Source of the DNA: RYN-230 sp036509255
Lineage (GTDB): Bacteria; Actinomycetota; Actinomycetes; Streptosporangiales; Streptosporangiaceae
Direction of reading: 5' to 3'
NCBI GenBank assembly: GCA_036509255.1
Contig: DATCFY010000029.1
Location: 1 to 64,000, forward strand
Length of the DNA: 64,000 bases
Shown piece after piece: positions 51,070 through 60,398 of this stretch; position 1 is the stretch's first letter; each line of letters opens with the position of its first letter. A program made the translations under genes and the position numbers. The notes beneath the pieces are model-generated. The model was given only the letters and a program-made list of their open reading frames with translations, did not search any database and was not told the DNA's origin.

Positions 51070-51143
51070 CCCGCTACCCCTGCTCTGCGGCCGGCCCGGC
51101 CGCTAGACGCGATCATCTGTGATATCACTGCGGCCCGCAATGC

Positions 51144-51770
51144 CTACACCAGCGGCGGGGCCCCGGCAGCCGTCCGGGTCCCGTAGTTCTCGTCGGGCAT
51201 GCTGGCCAGGACGTGCTCCACCAGGGTGATCAGGACGCTCTTGACCGATTCCGGCTCGCGGGCGTCGCAGAGCACCACCGGGACCCGCGGATCGAGGTCG
51301 AGCGCGGCCCGGACCTCACCAGGTTCGTAGCGGTGCGCGCCGTCGAAGCAATTGATGGCGACGACGAACGCCAGGCGCCGTTTCTCGAAATAGTCGATGG
51401 ACGCGAAACAGTCGGCCAGCCGGCGGGTGTCCGCCAGCACCACGGCGCCCAGCGCCCCGAAGGACAGGTCGTCCCACATGAACCAGAAACGCTCCTGGCC
51501 GGGCGTGCCGAACAGGTAGAGCACCCGGCGGCCACCGAGGGTGAGGCGGCCGAAGTCCATGGCCACCGTGGTCGTGGTCTTGTTCTCCACGCCCTGCAGA
51601 TCATCGTGGCTCACGCTCACGCTGGTGAGGACTTCCTCGGTGCGCAGCGGGCGGACCTCGCTGATAGCGCTGACGAGCGTGGTCTTACCTGCGCCGAACC
51701 CCCCGGCAATAAGGACTTTGAAAGCCGCAAGGGGGTCCTCGGTACCGCTCTCAGAGCGCTCGGAGCCCAT
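51144..51770 (-). CDS. cvnD: Conservon GTPase CvnD
   Basis: Encodes 208 aa, a small Ras-like ATP/GTP-binding protein. Motifs: G1 LIAGGFGAGKTTLV, G3-like YLFGTPGQERFWFMWDD and G4-like VAINCFDGA. Members of this group (MglA/Arf-like) work with the roadblock protein CvnB. It overlaps the CvnC gene by 20 bp. It would couple the membrane kinase-like sensor to development or metabolism, as shown for Streptomyces conservons. Confidence 0.93.
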   Translation of the reverse strand: MGSERSESGTEDPLAAFKVLIAGGFGAGKTTLVSAISEVRPLRTEEVLTSVSVSHDDLQGVENKTTTTVAMDFGRLTLGGRRVLYLFGTPGQERFWFMWDDLSFGALGAVVLADTRRLADCFASIDYFEKRRLAFVVAINCFDGAHRYEPGEVRAALDLDPRVPVVLCDAREPESVKSVLITLVEHVLASMPDENYGTRTAAGAPPLV

Positions 51771-52131
51771 GCAGCACCTCCCTCAGCAGCTGAGCGCTGG
51801 GCGGCTCGCCGGGGGCACGGCCCGGCAACACCTTGATCCGGCCTTGCTGGATGAGGTCGGCGAGCAGCACGCGGATCACGCCGACCGGCAGCCCGGTGTC
51901 GGAGGCGACGTCGGCCACGGTGGCCGGCTGCTGGCACAACCTCAGGATCCGCCGGTGCTCGGGACTAAGCCTGAACCGGTCAGCCGGCTCAGCCGGCCGG
52001 CCGGAGTCCACGATGATCGCGATCAGGTCCAGGACCTCGCCGTCGGCTGGCTCGGTCCGCCCGCCCGTGAGCGCGTAAGGGCGCACGACTGGGTCCGAGT
52101 CCCGGTCGACCCACTTGCCGCCCGTGCCCAT
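51751..52131 (-). CDS. cvnC: DUF742 protein CvnC
   Basis: Encodes 126 aa of the DUF742 family: VVRPYALTGGRTEPADGE, LSPEHRRILRLCQQPATVAD and VASDTGLPVGVIRVLLADLI, which is a winged-helix-like part, ending in LLREVLHGLRAL. It is the third gene of the conservon, 5 bp after cvnB and overlapping cvnD. Confidence 0.93.
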   Translation of the reverse strand: MGTGGKWVDRDSDPVVRPYALTGGRTEPADGEVLDLIAIIVDSGRPAEPADRFRLSPEHRRILRLCQQPATVADVASDTGLPVGVIRVLLADLIQQGRIKVLPGRAPGEPPSAQLLREVLHGLRAL

Positions 52132-52136
52132 GCTGG

Positions 52137-52565
52137 TCAGTCCACCGTGATCTGGCTGGCCGGGAACCGTGGCCGGGCGGCCAGGTGTGGTCCGGCCCGT
52201 TTCACCAGCAGCGCCATCTCATAGGCGACCAGGCCGGCGTCGGCGTTCGCCGGGCAGAGAACCGCCAGGCAGCTGCCGTGACCGGCGGCAGTGACGAACA
52301 GGAGGGCCTGCTCCAGTTCGATGATGGTCTGGCGCACCTCGCCGACCCCGAAATGCTGGCCGGCGCCGCTGGCCAGGCTCTGGACTCCGGCCGCCAGCGC
52401 GGACAGCCGCTCCGCCTCATCCCGGCGCAGGCTGCTGGAGGACGCGATGGCCAGCCCGTCCCGGGAGAGGATCACGGCCTTCTGGAAGTGTTCCACCCGG
52501 CTGGCCAGGTCGTCGAGCAGCCAGCCCAGGTCCTGGGTCCCGGCCGTCTCCGGCCCGTCCATCAC
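52137..52565 (-). CDS. cvnB: Roadblock/LC7 protein CvnB
   Basis: Encodes 142 aa with the roadblock/LC7 fold: LGWLLDDLASRVEHFQKAVI, LSRDGLAIASSSSL, LSALAAGVQSLASGAGQHFG and GSCLAVLCPANADAGLVAYE. These proteins act as GTPase-activating platforms for the CvnD-type GTPase. The start overlaps the end of cvnA by 4 bp. Confidence 0.93.
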   Translation of the reverse strand: MMDGPETAGTQDLGWLLDDLASRVEHFQKAVILSRDGLAIASSSSLRRDEAERLSALAAGVQSLASGAGQHFGVGEVRQTIIELEQALLFVTAAGHGSCLAVLCPANADAGLVAYEMALLVKRAGPHLAARPRFPASQITVD

Positions 52566-54361
52566 GCCTCCTCGCTGTCCGGCGCGGGGGACCCTGTCCG
52601 TCTCGGCAGCGGCCCGCCTGAATCCGGCGGCTCCGGGAGGTCGTCGTCCTGGCGGCCGCGTCGCCAGCCCGTCTGCAGCGACGCGGCGAGGTCGCGGGCC
52701 TGCTCGGGAGTGCGCCCGTCGGACGGGTCGGCCGCGCTCCCGGCCGGGCGCCCCGTCGCGAGACTGTCCCGCAGGTGCGGGGACAGGCTGGCCTGCCGCG
52801 TGCGATGCGGCAGTGCGCGGCCGGCCCCGGCCGCCCCGTTGCTGGCGGCCAGTCCGCCGCCGGCCGCCCCGTTACTCCCCGGCGGCGTGGTGCTCCCCGG
52901 TGCTTCGTTCGTGGCGGGCGGCATGGCGCTTCGGGGTGTCCCGTTGCTGGCGGGCGGCAGGCTGCCCCGCTGGGGGAGGGGGAGGGCTCCGGGCTGCGCT
53001 GTGCCTCCGGGCTGCGCCGTGCCTCCGGGATGCGCTGGGCCGGGCTGCGCCGGGCCGGGCAGCGACCGCGGCATCCCGCGCCTGCCGGTCAGCGCGAGCG
53101 CCGCGCCGGGGCCGAGGTCCAGCCCGGCTGGCCGGCCGGTGACCCGGCGCGCCGCGGGCAGCGCGCCCGCGTCCGGGGCCGCCGCCGCCGCCGCGGACAC
53201 GAGCACGATGATGCTGGTGGGCATCAGCACGATCGCCGTGGTGCCGCCGTACGGGGACTGCCGCAGCGAAACCCGGACGCCATGCCGGGCAGCCAGCTTC
53301 GCGCCGACGAACAAGCCGAGCCGGTCCGCGTTGGCCAGGTCGAAGTCGGGCGGCTGGGCGAGCTGCTGGTTGAGCTCGGCGAGCTGGGCGGGCTCGATAC
53401 CCAGACCGCGGTCGTCGACCTCCACGGCGAAGCCGTTGGCCACGCGCTCCGCCCGGACCTCGACCCGGGTTCCCGACGGCGAGAACATGGTCGCGTTCTC
53501 GATCAGCTCGGCCAGCAGGTGGATCATGTCCGCGACGGCGGGCGCGGTCACCGCGTCCTCCGAGGTGGTGAGGACGGTGACCCGCCGGTAGTCCTCGACC
53601 TCCGCCATGGCGGCCCGGATGACGTCGATGATCGGCACCGGCTCGGTCCACGACCGGCCAGGCGCCGCCCCTGACAGGATGGCCAGGCTTTCTGCGTGGC
53701 GCCGCATCCGGGTGGTGAGGTGATCGAGAGCGAACAGGTCAGCCAGCGCCGCCGAGTCGGAAGCCTTCTGCTCCAGCGCGTCGATCAGCCGCAGTTGCCG
53801 CTGCAGCAGCGACTGGTTGCGCCGGGCCAGGCTGACGAACACCTGGCGGAGGCCGTTGCGCAGCCCGGCCTCGCCGGCCGCCGCGCCGAGAGCCGTCTTC
53901 TCCAGGCTGGCTATCGCCGCGAGGGCCTGGGCGGTCTCGGCGTTCTTCGGCTGCGGCCGGGACGACCCGTCCCCCGGCTCGCCGGCCGGAATGCCGGTGT
54001 CCCCGTTGCGCAGCCGTTCCAGCAACTGCGGAAGCTGCTCATCCGCGGAACGGCGGGCGGTGGCCGCCAGGCCCGCGATATCGCGCGACAGCCTGGCCGA
54101 GAAGCGGCTCATCAGAATGACGCAGACCAGGGCGATGAGGAGGCCTGCGCCGACCAGGATCGTTAATTCGACGACTTCGCGGTGGTCCGGCGACCAGAAG
54201 CGGTGCCCGGTCAGCGACCGGCCCAGCACCGCGCCCGCGGCCAGTGCCCAGAGCAAGATCAGGCAGGTGGCCGGGACGGCGACCGTGGCGGCGAAAGTGA
54301 ACCGGATCGAGCGGCGCTTGGCGGCTGGCTCCCCGGGGGCCGCCGAGCTGGATATGCCCAT
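52562..54361 (-). CDS. cvnA: Sensor histidine kinase-like CvnA
   Basis: Encodes 599 aa. Two membrane helices (VAVPATCLILLWALAAGAVL and LTILVGAGLLIALVCVILM) enclose only a short loop. The kinase part has LFALDHLTTRMRRHAESLAI and an ATPase domain with HLLAELIENATMFSPSGT (N box) and VEVDDRGLGIEP. The C-terminal 220 residues are a Pro/Gly/Ala-rich disordered tail with 15- and 18-bp coding repeats near residues 440-465. No response regulator is linked. It is the first gene of the cvnABCD operon. Confidence 0.93.
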   Translation of the reverse strand: MGISSSAAPGEPAAKRRSIRFTFAATVAVPATCLILLWALAAGAVLGRSLTGHRFWSPDHREVVELTILVGAGLLIALVCVILMSRFSARLSRDIAGLAATARRSADEQLPQLLERLRNGDTGIPAGEPGDGSSRPQPKNAETAQALAAIASLEKTALGAAAGEAGLRNGLRQVFVSLARRNQSLLQRQLRLIDALEQKASDSAALADLFALDHLTTRMRRHAESLAILSGAAPGRSWTEPVPIIDVIRAAMAEVEDYRRVTVLTTSEDAVTAPAVADMIHLLAELIENATMFSPSGTRVEVRAERVANGFAVEVDDRGLGIEPAQLAELNQQLAQPPDFDLANADRLGLFVGAKLAARHGVRVSLRQSPYGGTTAIVLMPTSIIVLVSAAAAAAPDAGALPAARRVTGRPAGLDLGPGAALALTGRRGMPRSLPGPAQPGPAHPGGTAQPGGTAQPGALPLPQRGSLPPASNGTPRSAMPPATNEAPGSTTPPGSNGAAGGGLAASNGAAGAGRALPHRTRQASLSPHLRDSLATGRPAGSAADPSDGRTPEQARDLAASLQTGWRRGRQDDDLPEPPDSGGPLPRRTGSPAPDSEEA

Positions 54362-54631
54362 GTGGTCACTCCTGGATCGGTCCCGTGCCCCGGAATCCCG
54401 TCACTACCCAACGGGACGCTACCGTAGGCGCCCTATCTTGTGTCATTAAGCGCCAATTGTCGTCGCGCTTCCCGGAATTGCGGGCCTGTTAGCCGGACTG
54501 TTACGGCAGCCCATCACGCCGGCCCATCCGGTCCGGGGTAGTGGCTGAGCTCGATGTCGTACCCCTGTGGCGGCCAGCTCGGCGGACGAGGTGATCCAGC
54601 CGGTCGCGCAGGGCGTCCTCCCGGGAGTGGT

Positions 54632-55240
54632 TCAGCTCACGCCGATCGCGTCCAGTTTCGCGCCGATGTATTCGTGCGCGATGACCGGCGGGAAACTTGT
54701 CCGCCCGATCGGCGCGGGCAGCGACTCCACCACCGCGTCGTGGTTGGCCTCATAGAAGAAGATCAGTGAGAGCAGGTCCTCGTCCGGCGCCTCGGCCTGC
54801 GGCGGCAGCACGCGGTGCCGGGTGGACCGCCACCGGTCGCCGGTCCAGCGGGCCAGCAGATCGCCGATGTTGACGGTCAGCGCGGCCGGATCGTACGGGG
54901 CGTCGATCCAGGTCCCGTCCAGCGTGTAGATCTGCAGGCCGCCGCGGCCCGGTTCGCGGTCGAGCACGGTAACGGTGCCGAAACCGGTATGCGGGCCAAT
55001 CCGGTACTGCCCAGGTTCTGGTGGCTGCCCCGGATCGGCCGGCGGGTACCAGTTGAGGTTCACCCCGTAAGTGGGGTGATCAAGGAATGGCGCGAAGAAC
55101 CCGGCCGGCAGGCCCAGGGCCACCGCGCACAATGACATCAGCTCACCCGACAGCGCGTGCATCCGGCTGACGTAGTCGGTGACCACCGGGCGCAGCGCCG
55201 GGACCTCGGCCGGTGCGCTGCAGCGGGTCCGGCCGGCCAT
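54632..55240 (-). pseudogene. Isopenicillin N synthase-like 2OG-Fe(II) oxygenase, 5'-truncated
   Basis: About 200 codons cover the C-terminal two-thirds of an IPNS-like non-haem iron oxygenase: LMSLCAVALGLPAGFFAPFL, YGVNLNWYPPAD, IGPHTGFGTVTVLDREPG, VNIGDLLARWTGDRWRSTRH and RVLPP. The normal N-terminus is missing and the sequence is fused at about 55240 to unrelated DNA. In addition the metal motif reads H-T-G where the family has H-x-D, so one iron ligand is lost. Both defects suggest a dead gene. The frame stays open to 55579 only by antisense reading. Confidence 0.8.
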
Positions 55241-55676
55241 GTACGCCTCGGCGGGGCTCGTCTGGCCCTGACGGCCGGGCTGGGGGCCTGGTCGCTGAGC
55301 CAGGGCAGCGTGGTGACCTACAACGCGGCCCGGGAGACGCTGCAGTCCGTGCCGGTGCTCAAGCAGGATCCGGTGGTCGCCTACCTGAAGGCGCACTACA
55401 GCGGCGGCCTGGTCCTGATGGAGTCGTTCGGCAACGAGAGCATCGCCTTCCAGTTGCCCTCGGACGAGCTCGTCTATGAAGGCAGCTACCACCAGTGGCA
55501 GCCTGCGCTGCGCGACCCGCGGGGCCCACCACATCGAGTGGATCGTCGGGCGGTGCGGGCACGACCCGGCCCCGGACAAGGTCTGCCTGTCCCTCGGGGC
55601 GGCGCAGATCGCCCCGTACCGGGCCGTGTTCGTGAGTGGCGGCGGCGACTACCGCGTCTACCAGCTGAGGAAGTGA
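55240..55676 (+). pseudogene. Membrane glycosyltransferase-like protein, C-terminal remnant
   Basis: The plus strand encodes the end of a GT-C-like membrane protein. It starts at LALTAGLGAWSLSQGSVVTY, continues VLMESFGNESIAFQLPSDEL and VYEGSYHQWQPALRDP. It then changes frame near 55510 and ends with HHIEWIVGRCG and YRVYQLRK before a TGA. The N-terminal membrane part is missing. It starts at the same point where the oppositely oriented oxygenase is cut, so a single rearrangement removed the 5' parts of two divergent genes. Confidence 0.7.
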
Positions 55677-55680
55677 GGTG

Positions 55681-55725
55681 CCCGTGCCTGGCAAGCCCGT
55701 GCGTGGCCAGCCCGTCCCTGGCCAG
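55681..55725. repeat. 15-bp tandem repeat before the glycosyltransferase gene
   Basis: Three 15-bp units of the type CCCGTGCGTGGCCAG lie between the remnant's stop codon (55676) and the start of the family 2 glycosyltransferase gene. Confidence 0.85.
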
Positions 55726-55750
55726 CCCCCACGTGACATGGCGCTGGGGG

Positions 55751-57391
55751 ATGCCCTCGGGTGAGTCGGCGGTACGTGAGCTGCCCCCGGTGGACACGGC
55801 GGCGCGGCTGGTGAGCCGGGGCCAGGCCGTGGCCGCGGCAGTCCTGGTCGCGGCCGCCGCGGCCGAGGCCCTGCTGTCCGGCCCGATGACGCTCGGCCCG
55901 ATGACGCTGCTGCGGGCCGCAGTCGCGCTGGCCATCGCGTTCTACATCGTGTTCGTCGGCCTGAAGGTGATCGTGTGGCAGGCGGCGGCCCGCTCGGCCG
56001 CCCGGCCCGGCTTCCCGCCCCAGGGCCTGCCCGCCGCCGACGATCCGCAGCTGCCCCGGTACACGGTCCTCGTGCCGCTCTGCGGCGAGGCCAACGTGGT
56101 CGAGCGCCTGGTCGCGGCGCTGTCCGGGCTGTACTACCCGGCGCGGAAGCTGCAGATCCTGCTGCTGCTGCTGGAGGAGTACGACGAGGAAACCCAGGCC
56201 GCGGTGCGGGCCGTGGACCTGCCGGCTCATTTCGAGGTGCTGATCGCCCCCGATGCGGGGCCGCGGACCAAGCCGAAGGCCTGCAACGCCGCGTTCTCCC
56301 GGGCCACGGGCGACATCGTGGTCATCTACGACGCGGAGGACCGGCCCGAGCCCGATCAGCTGCTCCGGGCCGCGGCCGGGTTCCGGGAGCTCGCGGTGCG
56401 CGATCCCCGCACCGGATGCCTGCAGGCGCGGCTGGCGTTCTGGAATCCGCGGGGCAGCTGGATCAGCTCCTACTACTGGGCCGAGTACGTGATCCACTTC
56501 CAGTGGGTGCTGGCCGGCCTGAGCCGGCTCGGGCTCATCCCGCCGCTGGGCGGCACCAGTAACCACTTCCGCATCGAGGCGCTGCGGGCGGTGGCTTCGG
56601 CCAACGGGCCGTGGCGCTTCAAGGACGCTCAGGGGCGCCCGGTGACCATGACGGGCCCCTGGGATCCGTACAACGTGACCGAGGACGCCGACCTGGCCTT
56701 CCGGCTGGCGCAGGCCGGCTACCGGATCGGGATGCTCGGTTCCACGACCTACGAGGAAGCGCCGGACACGGCGCGCAAGGCCAAGAACCAGCGCAGCCGG
56801 TGGCTGCAGGGTTACGCGCAGACCGGGCTGGTGCACACCCGCCGCCCGCTGCGCCAGATGCGGGCCGTGGGGCCGGTGCGCTACCTGGCCTTCATCCTCC
56901 TCATCCTGGGCACCCCAGCGTCGCTGCTGCTCAACCCCATCATGTGGGCCACCACCGTGGCTTACATCGTGGCCCGGCTGGCCCCCTTCAGCGCCGTGTC
57001 CGCGTTCATCGACCAGCTGTTCCCGGCGCCGGTGTTCTACGCGGGGATCCTGGTCGCGGTGGCCGGCAACCCGGTGCTGTTCGCCCAGAAACTGTTCACC
57101 CCGCTACGCCAGCAGCAGCAGCCCGGTCCGGCCCGGGGCACCCCCGGGTACCATCCAATCGCCGGTTACCTGCGCGAACAGGAGTGCGGCCTGACGGTGC
57201 GGCTGCTGTTCACCCCGCTGTGGTGGGGGTTCACGTCGGTGCCGGCGGTCCAGGCGATGCACCGGCTGCTCGCCCCGTCCCGCCGGTCCGCCTGGGACAA
57301 GACCCCGCACGGTCACGCCCTGGACACGGAAATCGCGCTGATGGGCGGCCCCTCAGCGGCCAGCATGACCGAACAGGCGGAGGTGTCCTGA
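55751..57391 (+). CDS. Family 2 glycosyltransferase, processive membrane type
   Basis: Encodes 546 aa from ATG 55751 (MPSGESAVREL); GTG 55733 is an alternative. Two N-terminal helices precede the GT-A domain: YTVLVPLCGEANVVERLVAA, the DxD-like VVIYDAEDRPEPDQL, the acceptor-side TEDADLAFRLAQAG and the QxxRW motif in NQRSRWLQGY. C-terminal helices include YLAFILLILGTPASLLLNPI. This is the cellulose-synthase-like architecture that makes and exports beta-linked polysaccharide. It may have worked with the now truncated membrane protein upstream. Confidence 0.9.
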   Translation: MPSGESAVRELPPVDTAARLVSRGQAVAAAVLVAAAAAEALLSGPMTLGPMTLLRAAVALAIAFYIVFVGLKVIVWQAAARSAARPGFPPQGLPAADDPQLPRYTVLVPLCGEANVVERLVAALSGLYYPARKLQILLLLLEEYDEETQAAVRAVDLPAHFEVLIAPDAGPRTKPKACNAAFSRATGDIVVIYDAEDRPEPDQLLRAAAGFRELAVRDPRTGCLQARLAFWNPRGSWISSYYWAEYVIHFQWVLAGLSRLGLIPPLGGTSNHFRIEALRAVASANGPWRFKDAQGRPVTMTGPWDPYNVTEDADLAFRLAQAGYRIGMLGSTTYEEAPDTARKAKNQRSRWLQGYAQTGLVHTRRPLRQMRAVGPVRYLAFILLILGTPASLLLNPIMWATTVAYIVARLAPFSAVSAFIDQLFPAPVFYAGILVAVAGNPVLFAQKLFTPLRQQQQPGPARGTPGYHPIAGYLREQECGLTVRLLFTPLWWGFTSVPAVQAMHRLLAPSRRSAWDKTPHGHALDTEIALMGGPSAASMTEQAEVS

Positions 57392-57632
57392 GCCGGCGGT
57401 CTGCGCGTGGCCGGCGTGGGTTCCCTCAACGTCGTCACGGCCTCCGCGATAGCGTGCCACGCCCTCACCACCCCTCCGCCCCGCCAGAGTCGGCCCCCGC
57501 TCCCCGCCAGCACCGCCAGCCTCGTGCCCGGCGACGTGGATGAAAGTTTGAGTCACACCTGACTACACCAGATCTCCATCCACGGCTGACGGTACGGCTT
57601 CCCCGGGGCCGGCTGGTCAGTGGTTAGCCCAG

Positions 57633-58805
57633 TCAGTGGTTGGCCACGGCCTGCCCGAGCTGCCGGACGATATCGATCAGCACCGGCCGGGGGGTCGCGA
57701 AGTTGAGCCGCACGTGTCCCGCACCCGCCTCCCCGAATGCGGGCCCGTCGTTGACCAGCACGCAGGCCTTGTCTAGGAAGAACTCGCCGGGGTTGTCGCC
57801 CAGGCCCAGCGCGCGGCAGTCCAGCCAGGCCAGGTAGGTGCCCTCCGGGGGCTGGTAGCGCACCCCGGGCAGGTACTCGGCGAGCAGGTTCCCGAGTATC
57901 TTCCGGCTTCCGTCCAGGTAGTCCAGCACCTCGGCGAGCCAGTCCTGGCCGGCGGTGAACGCGGCGATGTTGGCGTGCACGCCGGGCGTGCTCGCCCCGT
58001 GCTCGATGATCCGCCCCGCCTCGGCCCAGATCTCCAGGTCGGTGTCGTTACTGAGGATGAGCTGGGCGCACTTGAGGCCGGGCAGGTTCCAGCCCTTGGA
58101 CGCCGAGGTCGCGGTGAGGGTGTGCCCGGCCGTGACCTCGCTGAGCGAGGCGTACGGGACGTGCGGGTGCCCGGGGTAGGTGAGCGGTGCGTGGATCTCG
58201 TCGGCGAACACGCGGCCGCCGTGCCGCTGCACGACATCACTGACCCCGGCCAGCTCCTCCCGGGTGTACACCCGGCCGACCGGGTTGCAGGGGTTGCACA
58301 GGATGAGGAGATGCCCGCCCGCGCGGAACGCCGCGTCGATGCCGGTGGCGTCGAGGACGGCCCGGCCCTCCGCCATGGTCATCGGCACCTGGATGATCTC
58401 CCGGCCCAGCAGCGGCGGCACGCTCAGGAACGGCATGTAGGCGGGGGTGGGCAGGATCACCGGGCTGCCCGGCCGGGAAAAGAGGGTGATCGCCACCTCG
58501 AGGCCCTTGATGACGTCGGGCAGCGGGCGGATCCGCTCCGGGTCCACGGCCCAGCCGTGCCGGCCCGCGAGCCACGCCGCGGAGGCCTCGGCCATCTGCC
58601 GCGCCGCGAGAGGGGTGAGGTACCCGAAGTCCTGCCGGGCGATCACCTCGCGCAGCGCCTTGTCCACCGCGGGAGCGGTGCCGAAATCCATCTCAGCGAC
58701 GAACGCCCCGAGCACGTCCGGGCCGGCGTAGGTCCACTTCAGGCCGCCCCGGCGGCGCAGTTCGGCGACGGTGATCCGGTCGAGCGACTCGGCCAGCGTG
58801 GTCAT
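57633..58805 (-). CDS. PatB/MalY-type aminotransferase (C-S lyase)
   Basis: Encodes 390 aa, a fold type I PLP enzyme. It starts RRRGGLKWTYAGPDVLGAF and has AEMDFGTAPAV, which is typical of the PatB/MalY cystathionine beta-lyase group. LLILCNPCNPVGRVYTREEL binds PLP. The Schiff-base Lys lies in ATSASKGWNLPGLKCAQ, and Arg in HVRLNFATPRP contacts the carboxylate. It follows the amidohydrolase gene with a 4-bp overlap, so the two probably act in one catabolic route. Confidence 0.92.
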   Translation of the reverse strand: MTTLAESLDRITVAELRRRGGLKWTYAGPDVLGAFVAEMDFGTAPAVDKALREVIARQDFGYLTPLAARQMAEASAAWLAGRHGWAVDPERIRPLPDVIKGLEVAITLFSRPGSPVILPTPAYMPFLSVPPLLGREIIQVPMTMAEGRAVLDATGIDAAFRAGGHLLILCNPCNPVGRVYTREELAGVSDVVQRHGGRVFADEIHAPLTYPGHPHVPYASLSEVTAGHTLTATSASKGWNLPGLKCAQLILSNDTDLEIWAEAGRIIEHGASTPGVHANIAAFTAGQDWLAEVLDYLDGSRKILGNLLAEYLPGVRYQPPEGTYLAWLDCRALGLGDNPGEFFLDKACVLVNDGPAFGEAGAGHVRLNFATPRPVLIDIVRQLGQAVANH

Positions 58806-60094
58806 CGCGCGCTGGGCCCGGCCGGGGCGGCCAGCGCGCCTGCCGGCACCCCCTGGAGCGCCGGGCCTGGGTGAGCCCCGCTCGGCGGGGGCCCCGCCGG
58901 GCGGCGGGTGTGCTGCGGCGCGGGACGGTGCTCCGCGCCGCGCGCCACCACCAGTTCCACCTGGTGCAGAACGGAGATGTCGGACCGCGGGTCACCGCGC
59001 ACCGCGATGAGATCCGCGTCCTTGCCCGGCTCGATCGTCCCGGTCCGGTCGGCTACGCCCAGCGCCCGGGCGGCCCGCCGGGTGGCCGCCTCCAGGATCT
59101 CCGTGGCGGGCAGGCCAACCATCGCCAGCGCCTCCAGGCCCGGCACGTACGCGTCGTGCGGGCAGTTGTCGATCCCGGCGTCGGTACCCGCGATGAGCTG
59201 CGCACCGCCCGAGTACAGTCCCATGATCACCTTCTCCAGCGCGTCGCCGAACCGGTCACGCATCGTCAGCGCATGCACGTTCATGGTCGGGCACACGTAT
59301 ATGCCCGCGGCGGCGATCTCCTCCACCACCACCGGATCAAAGTCTGAGCCGTACTTCCGGTCCGGCCCGGCGAACGAGCAGTGCTCGATGGTATCCACCC
59401 GTGCCGCCACGGCCTGGGCGATGCCCTGCCTGCCGTGCGCGTGCGCCGCGACCCGCTTGCCGAGCCGGTGCGCCTCGGTCACCACGGCGTCCAGTTCCGC
59501 CGGGCTGAATTGCGCTGACCAGGGCGGTGCGCCTTCGGTCATGAACCCGCCCGTGGACATCACCTTGACGAAGTCGGCGCCCATCTTGTGGTGCAGCCGG
59601 ACCATCCGGCGCAGCTCGTCCGCGCTGTCGCACTCCCCGCCCATGAACCAGCAGTGCCCGCCGGTCGGGGTCAGCGGCCGGGCCGCGGTCACCAGCCGCG
59701 GGCCTTCGGCCATCCCGCTCGCGATCGCGGCGCGGACGGCGATGTCGAGGAAGGACCGGGCGCCCAGGTCCCGGGCGGTGGTGATACCTACCGAGAGCAG
59801 CTCACGCGCGCTGCGCAGCATGAGAATGAGCTGCTCGGTGTCGGTTTCCGCTTTCATCCGGTCCACCGGGGCGGGACCGCCGTCGAAGCCGAGGTGAACG
59901 TGTGCGTCCACCAGCCCGGGCATCAGCGTCAGGTCGCCCAGGTCCACCACGTCCGGCGGGAGGCCATGCTCCGCCGTGAGGGCGCCGAGCGGCCCGGCCG
60001 CGACGATCCGGGAGCCGTCGACCAGCACGCCGGCATCCGGGATGAGCTCACTGTGCGCGCCGGTCAGCAGCGCGGCCGTCTGGTAAAGGCGCAT
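58802..60094 (-). CDS. Metal-dependent amidohydrolase (imidazolonepropionase-like)
   Basis: Encodes 430 aa. Metal ligands appear as MPGLVDAHVHLGFDG, a Lys region in GADFVKVMSTGGF, HAHGRQGIAQ, IEHCSF and the Asp in IAGTDAGIDNCPHD. This is the branch with organophosphate acid anhydrolase/prolidase-like and imidazolonepropionase-like members. The last 45 residues are Pro/Gly/Ala-rich and outside the fold. Translationally coupled to the PatB-like gene. A dipeptide or cyclic amide substrate is possible but not proved. Confidence 0.92.
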   Translation of the reverse strand: MRLYQTAALLTGAHSELIPDAGVLVDGSRIVAAGPLGALTAEHGLPPDVVDLGDLTLMPGLVDAHVHLGFDGGPAPVDRMKAETDTEQLILMLRSARELLSVGITTARDLGARSFLDIAVRAAIASGMAEGPRLVTAARPLTPTGGHCWFMGGECDSADELRRMVRLHHKMGADFVKVMSTGGFMTEGAPPWSAQFSPAELDAVVTEAHRLGKRVAAHAHGRQGIAQAVAARVDTIEHCSFAGPDRKYGSDFDPVVVEEIAAAGIYVCPTMNVHALTMRDRFGDALEKVIMGLYSGGAQLIAGTDAGIDNCPHDAYVPGLEALAMVGLPATEILEAATRRAARALGVADRTGTIEPGKDADLIAVRGDPRSDISVLHQVELVVARGAEHRPAPQHTRRPAGPPPSGAHPGPALQGVPAGALAAPAGPSAR

Positions 60095-60398
60095 GGCCCA
60101 CCCCTCTGGCTGCCAGCGGTGAGTGTGGCCGGAAATTTTGCAGACCGAAACAATTAGCTAGCTCTGACGCTAAGACGGAGGGCAGCTCCGGTCAATGGCC
60201 GGCCCGGAGACGAAACCCGGCGGAATGCGGTGCGCCGTTGTTTTATCCCGCGGAAACATCGGGCCGGAGTGCGCGCAGCCCTCTGCGCGGGGAAAGCAGT
60301 GGTCAGCGAGTATTTGGTAGCATCACGACTTGCCTACCAAGGGTGAGTGGCTGCGCGTTCAGCCCGGCCAGGCGCCCAGGCTCCAGGGAGTGATCGGC
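60095..60398. other. Divergent promoter region
   Basis: About 300 bases between two divergent genes. It contains AT-richer patches at 60130-60175 and 60235-60255 and around 60312-60330 that would suit promoters in both directions. No open frame with family features was seen, and no clear repeat beyond a GCTAGC-type palindrome near 60156. Confidence 0.45.
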
